Below are positions 1-7,981 of a stretch of DNA of 64,000 nucleotides, piece by piece. The notes below the pieces were generated by a model that worked only from the letters and a program-made list of their open reading frames with translations, was not told where the DNA came from and did not search any database. Numbering within the stretch: position 1 is the first letter of the stretch; every line of letters starts with the position of its first letter. Origin of the DNA: Marinobacter aromaticivorans (GTDB taxonomy: Bacteria > Pseudomonadota > Gammaproteobacteria > Pseudomonadales > Oleiphilaceae); the NCBI RefSeq assembly GCF_002806975.1, contig NZ_NIHD01000003.1, positions 310,001 to 374,000 of the forward strand. Reading direction: 5' to 3'. The position numbers were made by a program, and so were the translations under genes.

Positions 1-1512
1 ATACGGGCTTTTGAGCGGGTGGCCTATGACTATCCGGAGGTGGGCAGGGCGTCTGAACGTTCTGCAGAAGCCGGGTACGCTTCCGTACTGGCGTTCCGGG
101 AATACGCCGCCACCTGGATGAACGAAACCAGTGCGGATCTTTTCGCCCTTCAGGAGATGCAACAGCTTAACCGCCTGCGGTTCGCAAATGCCTATCCACA
201 AGACCCGAGGGCTCCTGGCGTGTATTACATTGCCCTGCAGCGGGAGTTCGATCAGCAGAATCTTGACGAGGTTATCCCCATGGCCGCGCGCCTGGCGGCC
301 TGGCAGCCGGCGGTCGATGCCGCATTGATAATGGAGGCCCGGTTACTGGCAGGCCATAGTCTTTATGAGCTTGAACGCTATGATGAAGCCGAGCAATCCT
401 ACCGTGATGCCATCGCCATGATGCCTGCTGAAGATGCGCGCCGGCCCGGAATACTGGAAAACATGGCGGCCTCGGTTTTTCGTCAGGCCGAAGAGTTGGC
501 GCAAGCCGGCCAGGTGGATGTCGCGGTCAGAGAATATCTGCGGGTCGGGGCAGTGGCACCTGCGTCAGTATTGAACGCAAACGCGCAGTATGACGCCGCC
601 TCCCTGCTGATCAGTGCTGCACGATGGGACGATGCTATTACTGTACTGACCGGCTTCCGCTCCGGTTTCCCGGAGCATGAACTGGCTGATACGGTTCCTG
701 CGAAGCTGGCGCTCGCCTATCGGGAAACAGGGCAATGGGAAAAGGCGGGTGACGAACTCAACCGGATGGTTGCCATGGCAACCACATCCGGGGAACGCAG
801 GGAAAACCTCCGGATTGCCGCCGAGCTCTACGATCAGGCAGGAAACGACGCCAAAGCGATTGATACCTGGCGCCAATACGCAAACAGTCACCCCGAGCCT
901 GCCGACATTTATATGGAAGCTGCTAACCGGCTGGCAGAGCTTTACGAAGCCCGTGGAGACCTTGGTCGTCGCGATTACTGGCTGAACCGGCAGATGGAAA
1001 AAGTGGATCAGAACCCGGAGGCGACCGATGATCGCATGCGTTATCTGGCTGCGTCCGCCTCCGCCACGCTGGCCCGGGATGCACTGGCACGCTACGACAG
1101 TATCCGCCTGACCTTGCCCCTGAATAAAAGCATGGTAGCCAAAACAGACGCACTGGAAGCAGCCGTGCAGGCCTACCAGAAAACAGCCAGCTACGGGCTG
1201 TCATCGTTTGCTACGGAGGCGGGCTACCAGATTGCGCATATATACAGCCGGCTTGGCACCGACCTGATGGAATCCGAGCGCCCCGAGGGGCTCAGCCAAC
1301 TGGAGCTCGCTCAGTACGAATTGTTACTGGAAGAGCAGGCGTATCCGTTTGAAGACAATGCCATTGATATCCACGAACAGAATATCCGGCGTGCCCGCGA
1401 TGGCATTTTTGATGAGTGGGTCAGGCGCAGTTACGAATCCTTGCGCCGCCTTCTGCCCGGACGCTACAACAAACCCGAAGTTACCGCCGGAGTGGTGCAT
1501 GATCTGGGATAA
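1..1512 (+). CDS. TPR-repeat protein, 5' end outside the window
   Basis: The reading frame is open from the first base, so the gene begins upstream; 503 residues are visible. The GTG at 19 is just an internal codon of this frame. The sequence is almost all helical and rich in TPR-like pairs (AL..A..Y/W patterns about every 34-36 residues), which suggests a protein-binding scaffold in the periplasm or at the membrane. Its last 14 bases overlap the next gene, a TPR lipoprotein, and the ExbB/ExbD/TonB-like genes follow, so it is probably the large scaffold of that energised system. Large TPR proteins occur in Agl/Glt-type and TonB2-type clusters. The exact function is unknown. Confidence 0.8.
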   Translation: MRAFERVAYDYPEVGRASERSAEAGYASVLAFREYAATWMNETSADLFALQEMQQLNRLRFANAYPQDPRAPGVYYIALQREFDQQNLDEVIPMAARLAAWQPAVDAALIMEARLLAGHSLYELERYDEAEQSYRDAIAMMPAEDARRPGILENMAASVFRQAEELAQAGQVDVAVREYLRVGAVAPASVLNANAQYDAASLLISAARWDDAITVLTGFRSGFPEHELADTVPAKLALAYRETGQWEKAGDELNRMVAMATTSGERRENLRIAAELYDQAGNDAKAIDTWRQYANSHPEPADIYMEAANRLAELYEARGDLGRRDYWLNRQMEKVDQNPEATDDRMRYLAASASATLARDALARYDSIRLTLPLNKSMVAKTDALEAAVQAYQKTASYGLSSFATEAGYQIAHIYSRLGTDLMESERPEGLSQLELAQYELLLEEQAYPFEDNAIDIHEQNIRRARDGIFDEWVRRSYESLRRLLPGRYNKPEVTAGVVHDLG

Positions 1513-2086
1513 AAAACTGACGGCAGTGGTTGCGGGTATCCTGCTTTTGTCCGGTTGTGCGCTCGGGCCGCAACGTGTTGATACAGCGGATGGGGCGGCT
1601 GCAATTACACAGGCATCCGAAACGCAATTGCAGGAAGCCTTTTCAGAAGCTGTTGTGTTAATGGAAAACGGTGATACTGATGAGGCCAGGGCCCGCTTTG
1701 AACAGATGGCTGCAGAGCACCCACAGCGCTCCGGCCCGGTTGCAAATCTGGGTCTGCTGGCGTTTCAGGCAGGCGACATGGCACTGGCAAAGGCGCACTT
1801 CGAACAGGTGCTGGTGCTCAATCCTGCACATCCGGTTGCACTCAACCATCTTGGTGTTATCGCCCGCAAAGCCGGCGATTTTGCGACAGCAGAGCAGTAT
1901 TACCGTGCCGCCCTTGCTGCCAACCCTGAATACCTGCCGGCATTGCTCAATCTGGCGTTTCTGATGGACATTTATCTTGGCGAGCCGGGCCAGGCGTTAC
2001 CCCTGTACGAACGCTACGAAACGCTGGCAGAGGAACCTGATCCGAAACTTGAAGACTGGATATTCGATGCGAAAAACAGAATCTGA
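1499..2086 (+). CDS. TPR-repeat lipoprotein
   Basis: A 195-residue protein that starts with a lipoprotein signal: Lys-Lys, a hydrophobic stretch and the lipobox LSGC near residue 20. This is why the ATG at 1499 is chosen over longer frames, and it overlaps the end of the preceding TPR gene by 14 bp. Residues 75-165 hold about three TPR units (for example GDMALAKAHFEQVLVLNP and GDFATAEQYYRAALAANP). After the lipobox Cys comes Ala-Leu rather than Asp, so outer-membrane sorting by the Lol system is expected. It is likely a partner or assembly factor of the Exb-like complex encoded just downstream. Confidence 0.85.
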   Translation: MIWDKKLTAVVAGILLLSGCALGPQRVDTADGAAAITQASETQLQEAFSEAVVLMENGDTDEARARFEQMAAEHPQRSGPVANLGLLAFQAGDMALAKAHFEQVLVLNPAHPVALNHLGVIARKAGDFATAEQYYRAALAANPEYLPALLNLAFLMDIYLGEPGQALPLYERYETLAEEPDPKLEDWIFDAKNRI

Positions 2087-2101
2087 GACAGGGAACAGAA
2101 C

Positions 2102-2410
2102 ATGAAAGCCATTTGCCGCAGCATACTGTTTGCGACCCTGCCATTACTCTGTATTCCAGCGGCTCAGGCTCAGGATTCAGGGATAGTGACCATTGAGGGA
2201 ACCCGCATTCGGGGCGATCAGGAGGTGCCAATGGTTATGTATCTGGTGCCCTGGCAGCCACCGGAAGTGGATGAGCTCCGGGCGCCGGATGAGCAGTTAA
2301 TGGTGGAGCAACCCTTCGCACCGCTTGAGCGCTATGAATTTCAAAGGCTTGTCCGCTACCACGAGGTGTTCAACAGTCATCAGGTGGCTGTAACACCGGA
2401 TAGCAAGTGA
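2102..2410 (+). CDS. small secreted protein of unknown function
   Basis: 102 residues with a clear Sec signal peptide (MKAICRS, hydrophobic core, cleavage after AQA near residue 23), leaving a mature periplasmic domain of about 79 residues. The mature part is acidic and contains a VMYLVPW segment; I recognise no named family. It lies 15 bp after the TPR lipoprotein and about 135 bp before the ExbB-like gene, so it probably belongs to the same functional unit, perhaps as a periplasmic accessory. Confidence 0.75.
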   Translation: MKAICRSILFATLPLLCIPAAQAQDSGIVTIEGTRIRGDQEVPMVMYLVPWQPPEVDELRAPDEQLMVEQPFAPLERYEFQRLVRYHEVFNSHQVAVTPDSK

Positions 2411-2545
2411 GATAGGTGTCACAGTGTTTCTGTGCCCGAGTGCAAACTACAACAAACCGCAACAAAGACTTCCGCTAACTTAACCCCTTTGCGGGGAAGC
2501 AGCGCTTAGACTGTTGCAAAACCCGGACCATGGAGTGCCCAGAAA

Positions 2546-3268
2546 ATGATTGATACCGCCGTTCGCTTTTTCCAGGAAGGTGGCTTTTTTATGTTTCCGA
2601 TTGCCATTGTGCTGGTTATCGGACTCATAGTGGCCATTGAGCGATACCTGTACCTGTCAGCCCAGAAAATCACCAATCGCAGGGACTTCAACCGACTGCA
2701 CCAGATGATTGCAAAGCGTGACTTCAAGGGGGCGCTGGATTACGCGCAGGATTCCGGTACTGCCATGTCCACCATGATTGGCTACGGCCTTCAGAGGCTG
2801 GCTCGCCGCCAGGGCCGTGAGGACATTGAGTATGCCATGGAAGAAGGGCTCCTTGACGTTATGCCGCGTCTTGAAAAGCGAACCCAGTACCTCGCAACGC
2901 TTGCCAACATCGCAACGCTACTGGGTCTGTTGGGAACCATTATTGGCCTGATTGCCGCATTCACCGCAGTTGCTGCGGCCGATCCGGCACAAAAAGCCAG
3001 CCTGCTTTCCCAGAGTATTTCCGTGGCCATGAACACCACAGCGTTTGGCCTTATGTCGGCGATTCCCTTGCTGCTGATTCACTCCGTATTGCAGACCAAA
3101 ACCAATGAAATCGTCGACAGTTTCGAGATGGCGGGGATCAAGGTGCTTAACCTGCTAAGCGACGGCTCCGGCTCGCGCCCCGGTGCCCAGACCCAGGCGC
3201 AATCCGGTTCACCTTCCGCTCCTGCAGCAGCGCAGGCCGGCGGCACCCCCGTCCGCACTCCGGCCTGA
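2546..3268 (+). CDS. MotA/TolQ/ExbB-family proton channel protein
   Basis: 240 residues with the ExbB/TolQ layout: an N-terminal membrane helix (about 13-31), a long cytoplasmic segment, and two C-terminal helices around residues 118-145 and 160-182 containing the conserved LATLANIATLLGLLGTIIG region. It would form the channel pentamer around ExbD-type helices and use the proton gradient to drive a periplasmic partner. The last 35 residues are a low-complexity Ala/Pro/Ser/Gln tail, unusual for ExbB. A fairly long 135-bp upstream gap suggests its own promoter. ExbD-like and TonB-like genes follow closely. Confidence 0.9.
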   Translation: MIDTAVRFFQEGGFFMFPIAIVLVIGLIVAIERYLYLSAQKITNRRDFNRLHQMIAKRDFKGALDYAQDSGTAMSTMIGYGLQRLARRQGREDIEYAMEEGLLDVMPRLEKRTQYLATLANIATLLGLLGTIIGLIAAFTAVAAADPAQKASLLSQSISVAMNTTAFGLMSAIPLLLIHSVLQTKTNEIVDSFEMAGIKVLNLLSDGSGSRPGAQTQAQSGSPSAPAAAQAGGTPVRTPA

Positions 3269-3292
3269 TAATCAGCTGAAGGATTCCAGGCT

Positions 3293-3814
3293 ATGAGACG
3301 GAAACATCGTCGATTGAAAAGCGAGCCGGATCTCGACATCACACCCTTCATGAACCTCATGATCGTGCTGGTGCCGGTGTTGCTTCTGAACATGGTCTTT
3401 GCGCACACCAGTGTTCTGGAGCTCAACTTTCCCAGCGGTGAAAGTCTTTCGCCGGAGCAGGTTGAGGAGTTGCAGATACAGGTGGTTATCCACGCTGATC
3501 GGCTGGTTGTTGCGGACAACCAGGGTGGCGTAATCAAAACCATCGACGGCAACGAAAGCGGGTACGATTTTGTTGCGCTCAAAGAAGTCATGAAAGAATT
3601 GAAGAGCCGGGTTCCCGACAAAAAAGACGTGATTGTCATGCCTTCCCGGGATACCACCTATCAGGTTCTGGTCAGCGTAATGGACACGGTTCGCTCCTAC
3701 GATGCTGTGGTTGCAGGCAACCTTGTGGAGGCAGAACTGTTCCCTGAAATCTCTCTGGGAGACGCGCCTGTGGTGGATGCAGAAGACGCGCAAGACGCTG
3801 GGGGGCAATCATGA
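3293..3814 (+). CDS. ExbD/TolR-family protein with Asn at the usual Asp position
   Basis: 173 residues: a basic N-terminus, one membrane helix (about 20-38) and a periplasmic domain. Aligned to the ExbD at 63404 in this same window (DLTPLIDVVFLLL), the helix here reads DITPFMNLMIVLV, so the residue equal to the proton-carrying Asp is Asn21 (codon AAC at 3353-3355). The helix also carries an extra Pro (LVPVLLL). This protein alone may therefore be unable to carry protons and may work with the second ExbD encoded next door, whose Asp is intact. It overlaps that gene by 4 bp (ATGA), a sign of translational coupling. Confidence 0.88.
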   Translation: MRRKHRRLKSEPDLDITPFMNLMIVLVPVLLLNMVFAHTSVLELNFPSGESLSPEQVEELQIQVVIHADRLVVADNQGGVIKTIDGNESGYDFVALKEVMKELKSRVPDKKDVIVMPSRDTTYQVLVSVMDTVRSYDAVVAGNLVEAELFPEISLGDAPVVDAEDAQDAGGQS

Positions 3815-4317
3815 AAGAATCTGCCAAAGCCCGTCGCCTGAAGCGCCACCACAGGCGCAACAGGAGCCAGAGCAAGATGAACCTGGTGTCGTTGATGGAC
3901 ATCTTCACGATTCTGGTGTTCTTCCTGATGGTTAACTCCTCATCCGATGTGCAGGTGCTCAACCAGAGCAGCACCATCAAGCTGCCGGATTCGACCGCGG
4001 TACAGCCTCCCGGTGACGTGCTTGCGCTGACAGTAACCGACGAGGATATTCTCGTGAACGGGCGCGCCGTCATCAAACGCGAAGCGCTGAAGGCCCTTGA
4101 AGGGCAGGTAGAGCCGGAACTGAAAAAGGAACTGGATTACCAGGCCAGCCGCTCAGGCCAGCCAGCACCCGAGGCCGGGCGGGCGATCACCATACTTGCT
4201 GATCGCGAACTGCCATACGATTTGCTCAAGAAAATCATGTCGACCTGTGTGGATGCGGGATACGCCAGCATATCGCTGGCAGTTAACCAGCGTGCAAAAG
4301 AGAGGGCCGGAGCATGA
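3811..4317 (+). CDS. ExbD/TolR-family protein (Asp intact)
   Basis: 168 residues with a very basic N-terminus (residues 7-22, Arg/Lys/His-rich), one membrane helix from about 26 to 42 containing the canonical Asp30 (VSLMDIFTILVFFLMV), and a periplasmic domain with the typical ITILADRELPYDLLKKIM segment. It starts inside the stop of the previous ExbD and ends overlapping the start of the TonB-like gene. With its Asn-substituted neighbour it probably makes a mixed ExbD pair inside the ExbB ring. Confidence 0.9.
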   Translation: MKESAKARRLKRHHRRNRSQSKMNLVSLMDIFTILVFFLMVNSSSDVQVLNQSSTIKLPDSTAVQPPGDVLALTVTDEDILVNGRAVIKREALKALEGQVEPELKKELDYQASRSGQPAPEAGRAITILADRELPYDLLKKIMSTCVDAGYASISLAVNQRAKERAGA

Positions 4318-5324
4318 GCAGGAGCCTAAACAGGAGCACAAAAGAGTACCGGTATGGATTACCCTGGAGCCAGGAGCAGGGCGAGCGCAAACGGTTACTC
4401 TCCGCAGCGCTGGTTGTTGCGCCTTTGTTTTTGTTTTTTGCCGGTTATGTCACCTGGATCGAGTTGCCGGAGCGGGATAGACAGGAGCGCGAGGCGCTGC
4501 CACCGCAGCTGGCGAAACTGCTCGTGGAGAAGAAAGAGCCACCCAGGCCGGTTGTGCCCGAGACCAGGCCTGAACCCGAACCGGAGCCTGAGAAAAAGCC
4601 GGAAGAAAAGCCGGTGGAGCAGGCCAAACCGGAACCCAGGCCTGCACCAGAACCACAACCTCCGGTACCGGAGCCGAAGCTTGAGAAAAAGCCGGAGCCT
4701 GAAGCCATTGCCAAGGCTCGTGAAAAAGCCCGGAATGCGGGTGTTCTGGCCATGGGTAACGAACTTTCCAGGCTCAGCTCGCTGGCCAGTTCCATAAAAC
4801 TTGATGCGCCGGTAACCCGGACCGCAAAACCGATTGCCCGCAAGGCGGAAGATTCTCTGGCTGCCATAGCAACCACCAAAGTGCGCAGTTCAGGTGTGAA
4901 CGACGCAGCACTTGAGCGCGAAAGCCGTCAAGTGGCTTTGGCAGAGCGCGAAAGAGCAGAAGTAGCAGAAGCGACACGTGTTGCAGAAGCCAGAGAAGCT
5001 GTACGCAGAGAAAAGCAGGAAACTGCGTCGCGAACCCGCAGCAAGGAGGAATTGCGGCGCACCATGGATGCGAACAAATCCGCTATCTATAGCATTTATA
5101 ACCGGGAACTTCGCCGTAAGCCATCGCTGCAGGGCAGCATTACGCCCGAACTGGTGATTGAATCAAGTGGCGCCGTGTCGAGCTGCTCTGTCGTTGAATC
5201 AACCCTTGACGAGCCCGGGCTGGAGAGCAAAATCTGTAATCGCCTGCTGCTTGTGGATTTCGGAGCCAAGCCGGGCGTCGACCGGACAACAATCCGCTAC
5301 CCGATCGAGCTGCTGTCCGGTTGA
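4314..5324 (+). CDS. TonB-like protein with AgmX/PglI-type C-terminal domain
   Basis: 336 residues: short cytoplasmic N-terminus, one membrane helix (about 25-46), then a long Pro/Glu/Lys-rich stretch (about 55-130) of the kind that lets TonB span the periplasm, a charged helical part rich in Ala/Glu/Arg (about 185-245), and a folded C-terminal domain (about 250-336) with the sequence IYSIYNRELRRKPSLQG, typical of AgmX/PglI-type ends. It overlaps the ExbD gene by 4 bp. It should transmit energy from the Exb motor to an outer-membrane or peptidoglycan partner; the partner cannot be told from the sequence. Confidence 0.85.
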   Translation: MSRSLNRSTKEYRYGLPWSQEQGERKRLLSAALVVAPLFLFFAGYVTWIELPERDRQEREALPPQLAKLLVEKKEPPRPVVPETRPEPEPEPEKKPEEKPVEQAKPEPRPAPEPQPPVPEPKLEKKPEPEAIAKAREKARNAGVLAMGNELSRLSSLASSIKLDAPVTRTAKPIARKAEDSLAAIATTKVRSSGVNDAALERESRQVALAERERAEVAEATRVAEAREAVRREKQETASRTRSKEELRRTMDANKSAIYSIYNRELRRKPSLQGSITPELVIESSGAVSSCSVVESTLDEPGLESKICNRLLLVDFGAKPGVDRTTIRYPIELLSG

Positions 5325-5335
5325 GGCGTCGCGAC

Positions 5336-5653
5336 CTATTTCGTTTCGGGCGTCTCTGACGGTTCGCCCGAAACCGCTTTCTGCATTTCTTTGCGGGCCT
5401 CTGTCATGTAGTCTTGCCACTCTTTCCAGTCCTGCGTAAATTGCTCACTCATGGACTTGAGTGTCTCGGCCTGTTTGCTGGTGACGGTTTTCAGGCCTTC
5501 AAGATCCCGGACTTCTGCTACCTCCCTCGCCTGCTCCATTGCGACATCGGCATACCGGCGGAACGCATTCATCTGCATTTCTGCAGCTTTGCTAAACTGC
5601 TCGAAAAGCGTCTGATTAAGGCGTGTGGCTTTTTCTAACATGTCACTATTCAT
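5336..5653 (-). CDS. phasin family protein
   Basis: 105 residues, wholly helical, with phasin-like heptads (MLEKATRLNQTLFEQFSK and MEQAREVAEVRDLEGL). Phasins coat polyhydroxyalkanoate granules or act as general amphipathic granule proteins. The start at 5653 is chosen because AAAGGAG lies seven bases before it; an upstream in-frame ATG at 5686 lacks this. It is convergent with the Exb operon, whose stop is 11 bp away. No PHA synthase gene is in the window. Confidence 0.82.
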   Translation of the reverse strand: MNSDMLEKATRLNQTLFEQFSKAAEMQMNAFRRYADVAMEQAREVAEVRDLEGLKTVTSKQAETLKSMSEQFTQDWKEWQDYMTEARKEMQKAVSGEPSETPETK

Positions 5654-5807
5654 AATACAGCTCCTTTGCATGCAGGTTGTGTTCATGGCTTATATTACGT
5701 TTTTAGCGTGCCAGAATTGTGACAAATATCAATCTTGTATTGAGCCTATGCTTTAATGTGAGCTGTGACCATTCAATAATAAACAGAACAGGCCCTGGAG
5801 GTCCGTA

Positions 5808-6128
5808 ATGAGCCAGCGTAAAGCAGAACTGGAAACACTGAGAGCCGATCTGACCGCACGTCTTAGCCGCTATGAAGCCCATCAGCAGCGCAAGGACGGT
5901 GCCCTTGACAAGGATTCCGAAGAACGTGCCCAGCAAACCCAGAACGACGAGGTGGTGGACTCTCTGGAAGCGGAAACCCGGGCGGAGCTGGCCAAGATAA
6001 AAACCGCACTGGAGCGCATTGACAAGGGCGTGGGTGATGAATGTGAAGTCTGCGGAGAAAAAATTGACCCCAGAAGACTGCAGGTTCTTCCCTATACCAC
6101 GGTCTGTGTTGACTGCGCCGAGGGCTGA
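5808..6128 (+). CDS. TraR/DksA-type zinc-finger protein
   Basis: 106 residues with an N-terminal helical hairpin region and a C-terminal four-cysteine finger (CEVCGEKI ... CVDC, residues 82-103). Proteins of this family can enter the secondary channel of RNA polymerase or simply bind zinc. It is shorter than DksA (about 150 residues) and lacks the DksA DxxDxA tip in recognisable form, so it is a DksA-like paralogue rather than DksA itself. GGAGG precedes the ATG. It is transcribed away from the phasin gene. Confidence 0.85.
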   Translation: MSQRKAELETLRADLTARLSRYEAHQQRKDGALDKDSEERAQQTQNDEVVDSLEAETRAELAKIKTALERIDKGVGDECEVCGEKIDPRRLQVLPYTTVCVDCAEG

Positions 6129-6175
6129 ACTGCGTCACAAGAACCGAAACCAATAATAACAAGGAGACTGTCGCT

Positions 6176-7930
6176 GTGAGCCTTTATGACACACTGATTA
6201 TCGGAGGCCGGTACTTCGACGGCACAGGTGCTGAATCCCGAATTGCCCACATTGCTGTCCATGAGGGCAGGGTTGCACGGGTTTTTGATGAGAAACCCGA
6301 TCCGGCCCTGGCGAGCAATGTAATTGATGCCAGCGGTTGCTGGGTAACACCGGGGTTTCTGGATACCCACACCCACTATGACGCCGAGTTACTGGTGTCA
6401 CCGGCGCTTTCGGAATCCGTACGCCACGGGGTGACAACGGTTCTGATTGGCAGTTGCTCACTCAGCATGGTGTGCTCCGAGGCAGAAGACGCCTCGGATA
6501 TCTTTACCCGGGTGGAGACCGTACCCCGGGAAAAAGTACTCCCCATTTTGCAGGCTCACAAGCAATGGAATACGCCCGCACTTTGGGTTGATTTCATAAA
6601 AAATCACCCCCTCGGCCCCAATGTCATCAGCTTTCTTGGGCACAGCGATCTCCGGACAGCGGTGATGGGCCTGCACCGTGCAACTGACCGGACGGTACGA
6701 CCCACGGCACAGGAACAGCAGCAGATGGAAAATCTTCTTGAGGAGGCGCTGCAACAGGGTTTTCTTGGTTTATCGACCATGTGTCTCAAGTGGGACAAGG
6801 TGGATGGTGACAGGGAATGGTCCAAGAGCCTGCCAAGCACCTATGCCCGCTGGCCCGAAGTCAGTCGCCTGAACAGGCTGCTGCGCCGATACGACCGCGT
6901 GCATCAGGGCGCGCCCAATGCCGCCAACCCCTTACAGGTAACCCAATACCTGCGCGAAACCCTGGGCTGGCTACGCAAACCGCTCAAAACAACGCTGATC
7001 GCCATGATCGACCTCAAGGGCAACCCGACTGTCAGACCCATGGCCAGTCTGGTCAGCCGTATCGCAAACAGCTTCGGTGGCAATTTTCGCTGGCAGTTGC
7101 TGCCAACGCCTTTCACGGTTTACGCCGATGGTATGGACATTGTTCTGTTCGAGGAGTTTGGTGCCGGTGAGATGGCGCTGGACCTTCGCGACCAGCTTGA
7201 GCGCAATGAGCTGCTGAAAGACGAAGGCTACCGTCGGAAGTTCCGCAAGTTCTACCGTGAAAAGCTTTCGCCCAGGGTCTGGCAGCGGGATTTTGGCGAT
7301 GCGATTATTCTTGATTGCCCGGATCAGTCGGTTGTCGGGCGCAACTTCGCAGAGCTGGCTCTGGAGCGTGGCATTCATGTGGTGGATTTTTTCCTTGATA
7401 TGGTTGTCAGCCACGGTCGTGCGCTGCGCTGGTATACCGTTGTTGGCAACCACCGCAAGGACCGGCTCAGTAAAATGGTGGCTCACCCCGATGCCCTGAT
7501 TACCTTCTCGGATGCCGGCGCACACATTCGTAATATGGCTTTCTACAACCTGCCTCTGCGGTTTCTGAAGCTGGTATTGGAAAGCCAGCAGCAGGACCAG
7601 CCAATCATGTCGCTTGAACGTGCGGTGCACCGCCTCACCGGTGAGCAGGCTGACTGGTTCGGTATAGACGCCGGCCATATCCGGGAAGGCGACCGCGCAG
7701 ACATCACCATTCTGGATCCCCGGGGCCTGAGCCAGGATCTGGAACAGGTAGAGTGGGCCGAAATGGAGAATTTTGGCCTGAAGCGAATGGTGAACCGGGT
7801 GCCGGGCTGTATCAGGCACGTGTTTATTAACGGCCGCCTGGCGGTTTCCGATGGAGTGCCGGAGGCAGATCTTGGTAAAAAGACCGGTTTTGGCCGGTTT
7901 TTGCAGGCCGGATATCGCCCTGCCGGCTGA
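6176..7930 (+). CDS. D-aminoacylase-type amidohydrolase
   Basis: 584 residues with the amidohydrolase plan: a small beta domain (MSLYDTLIIGGRYFDGTG), the metal-binding DTHTHYD motif near residue 62, further His/Asp-rich strands (LGHSD; TFSDAGAHIRN near residue 445), and a C-terminal beta sandwich (ADITILDP). Family members hydrolyse N-acyl-D-amino acids or related amides using one or two Zn ions. The start is GTG with AAGGAG upstream. It sits 51 bp before an SLC13 transporter gene in the same direction, so import and hydrolysis of a carboxylated substrate is possible. The substrate is not determined. Confidence 0.85.
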   Translation: MSLYDTLIIGGRYFDGTGAESRIAHIAVHEGRVARVFDEKPDPALASNVIDASGCWVTPGFLDTHTHYDAELLVSPALSESVRHGVTTVLIGSCSLSMVCSEAEDASDIFTRVETVPREKVLPILQAHKQWNTPALWVDFIKNHPLGPNVISFLGHSDLRTAVMGLHRATDRTVRPTAQEQQQMENLLEEALQQGFLGLSTMCLKWDKVDGDREWSKSLPSTYARWPEVSRLNRLLRRYDRVHQGAPNAANPLQVTQYLRETLGWLRKPLKTTLIAMIDLKGNPTVRPMASLVSRIANSFGGNFRWQLLPTPFTVYADGMDIVLFEEFGAGEMALDLRDQLERNELLKDEGYRRKFRKFYREKLSPRVWQRDFGDAIILDCPDQSVVGRNFAELALERGIHVVDFFLDMVVSHGRALRWYTVVGNHRKDRLSKMVAHPDALITFSDAGAHIRNMAFYNLPLRFLKLVLESQQQDQPIMSLERAVHRLTGEQADWFGIDAGHIREGDRADITILDPRGLSQDLEQVEWAEMENFGLKRMVNRVPGCIRHVFINGRLAVSDGVPEADLGKKTGFGRFLQAGYRPAG

Positions 7931-7981
7931 GTTCAGGCATTATCCTTCGCCGAATGTTTCCGTGTGACGTGGAGTGGTTGA

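Noticed and set aside
2488..2498. Small CCCC/GGGG hairpin before the ExbB-like gene
   Set aside because: Only four pairs, no T-run, so not convincing as a terminator.
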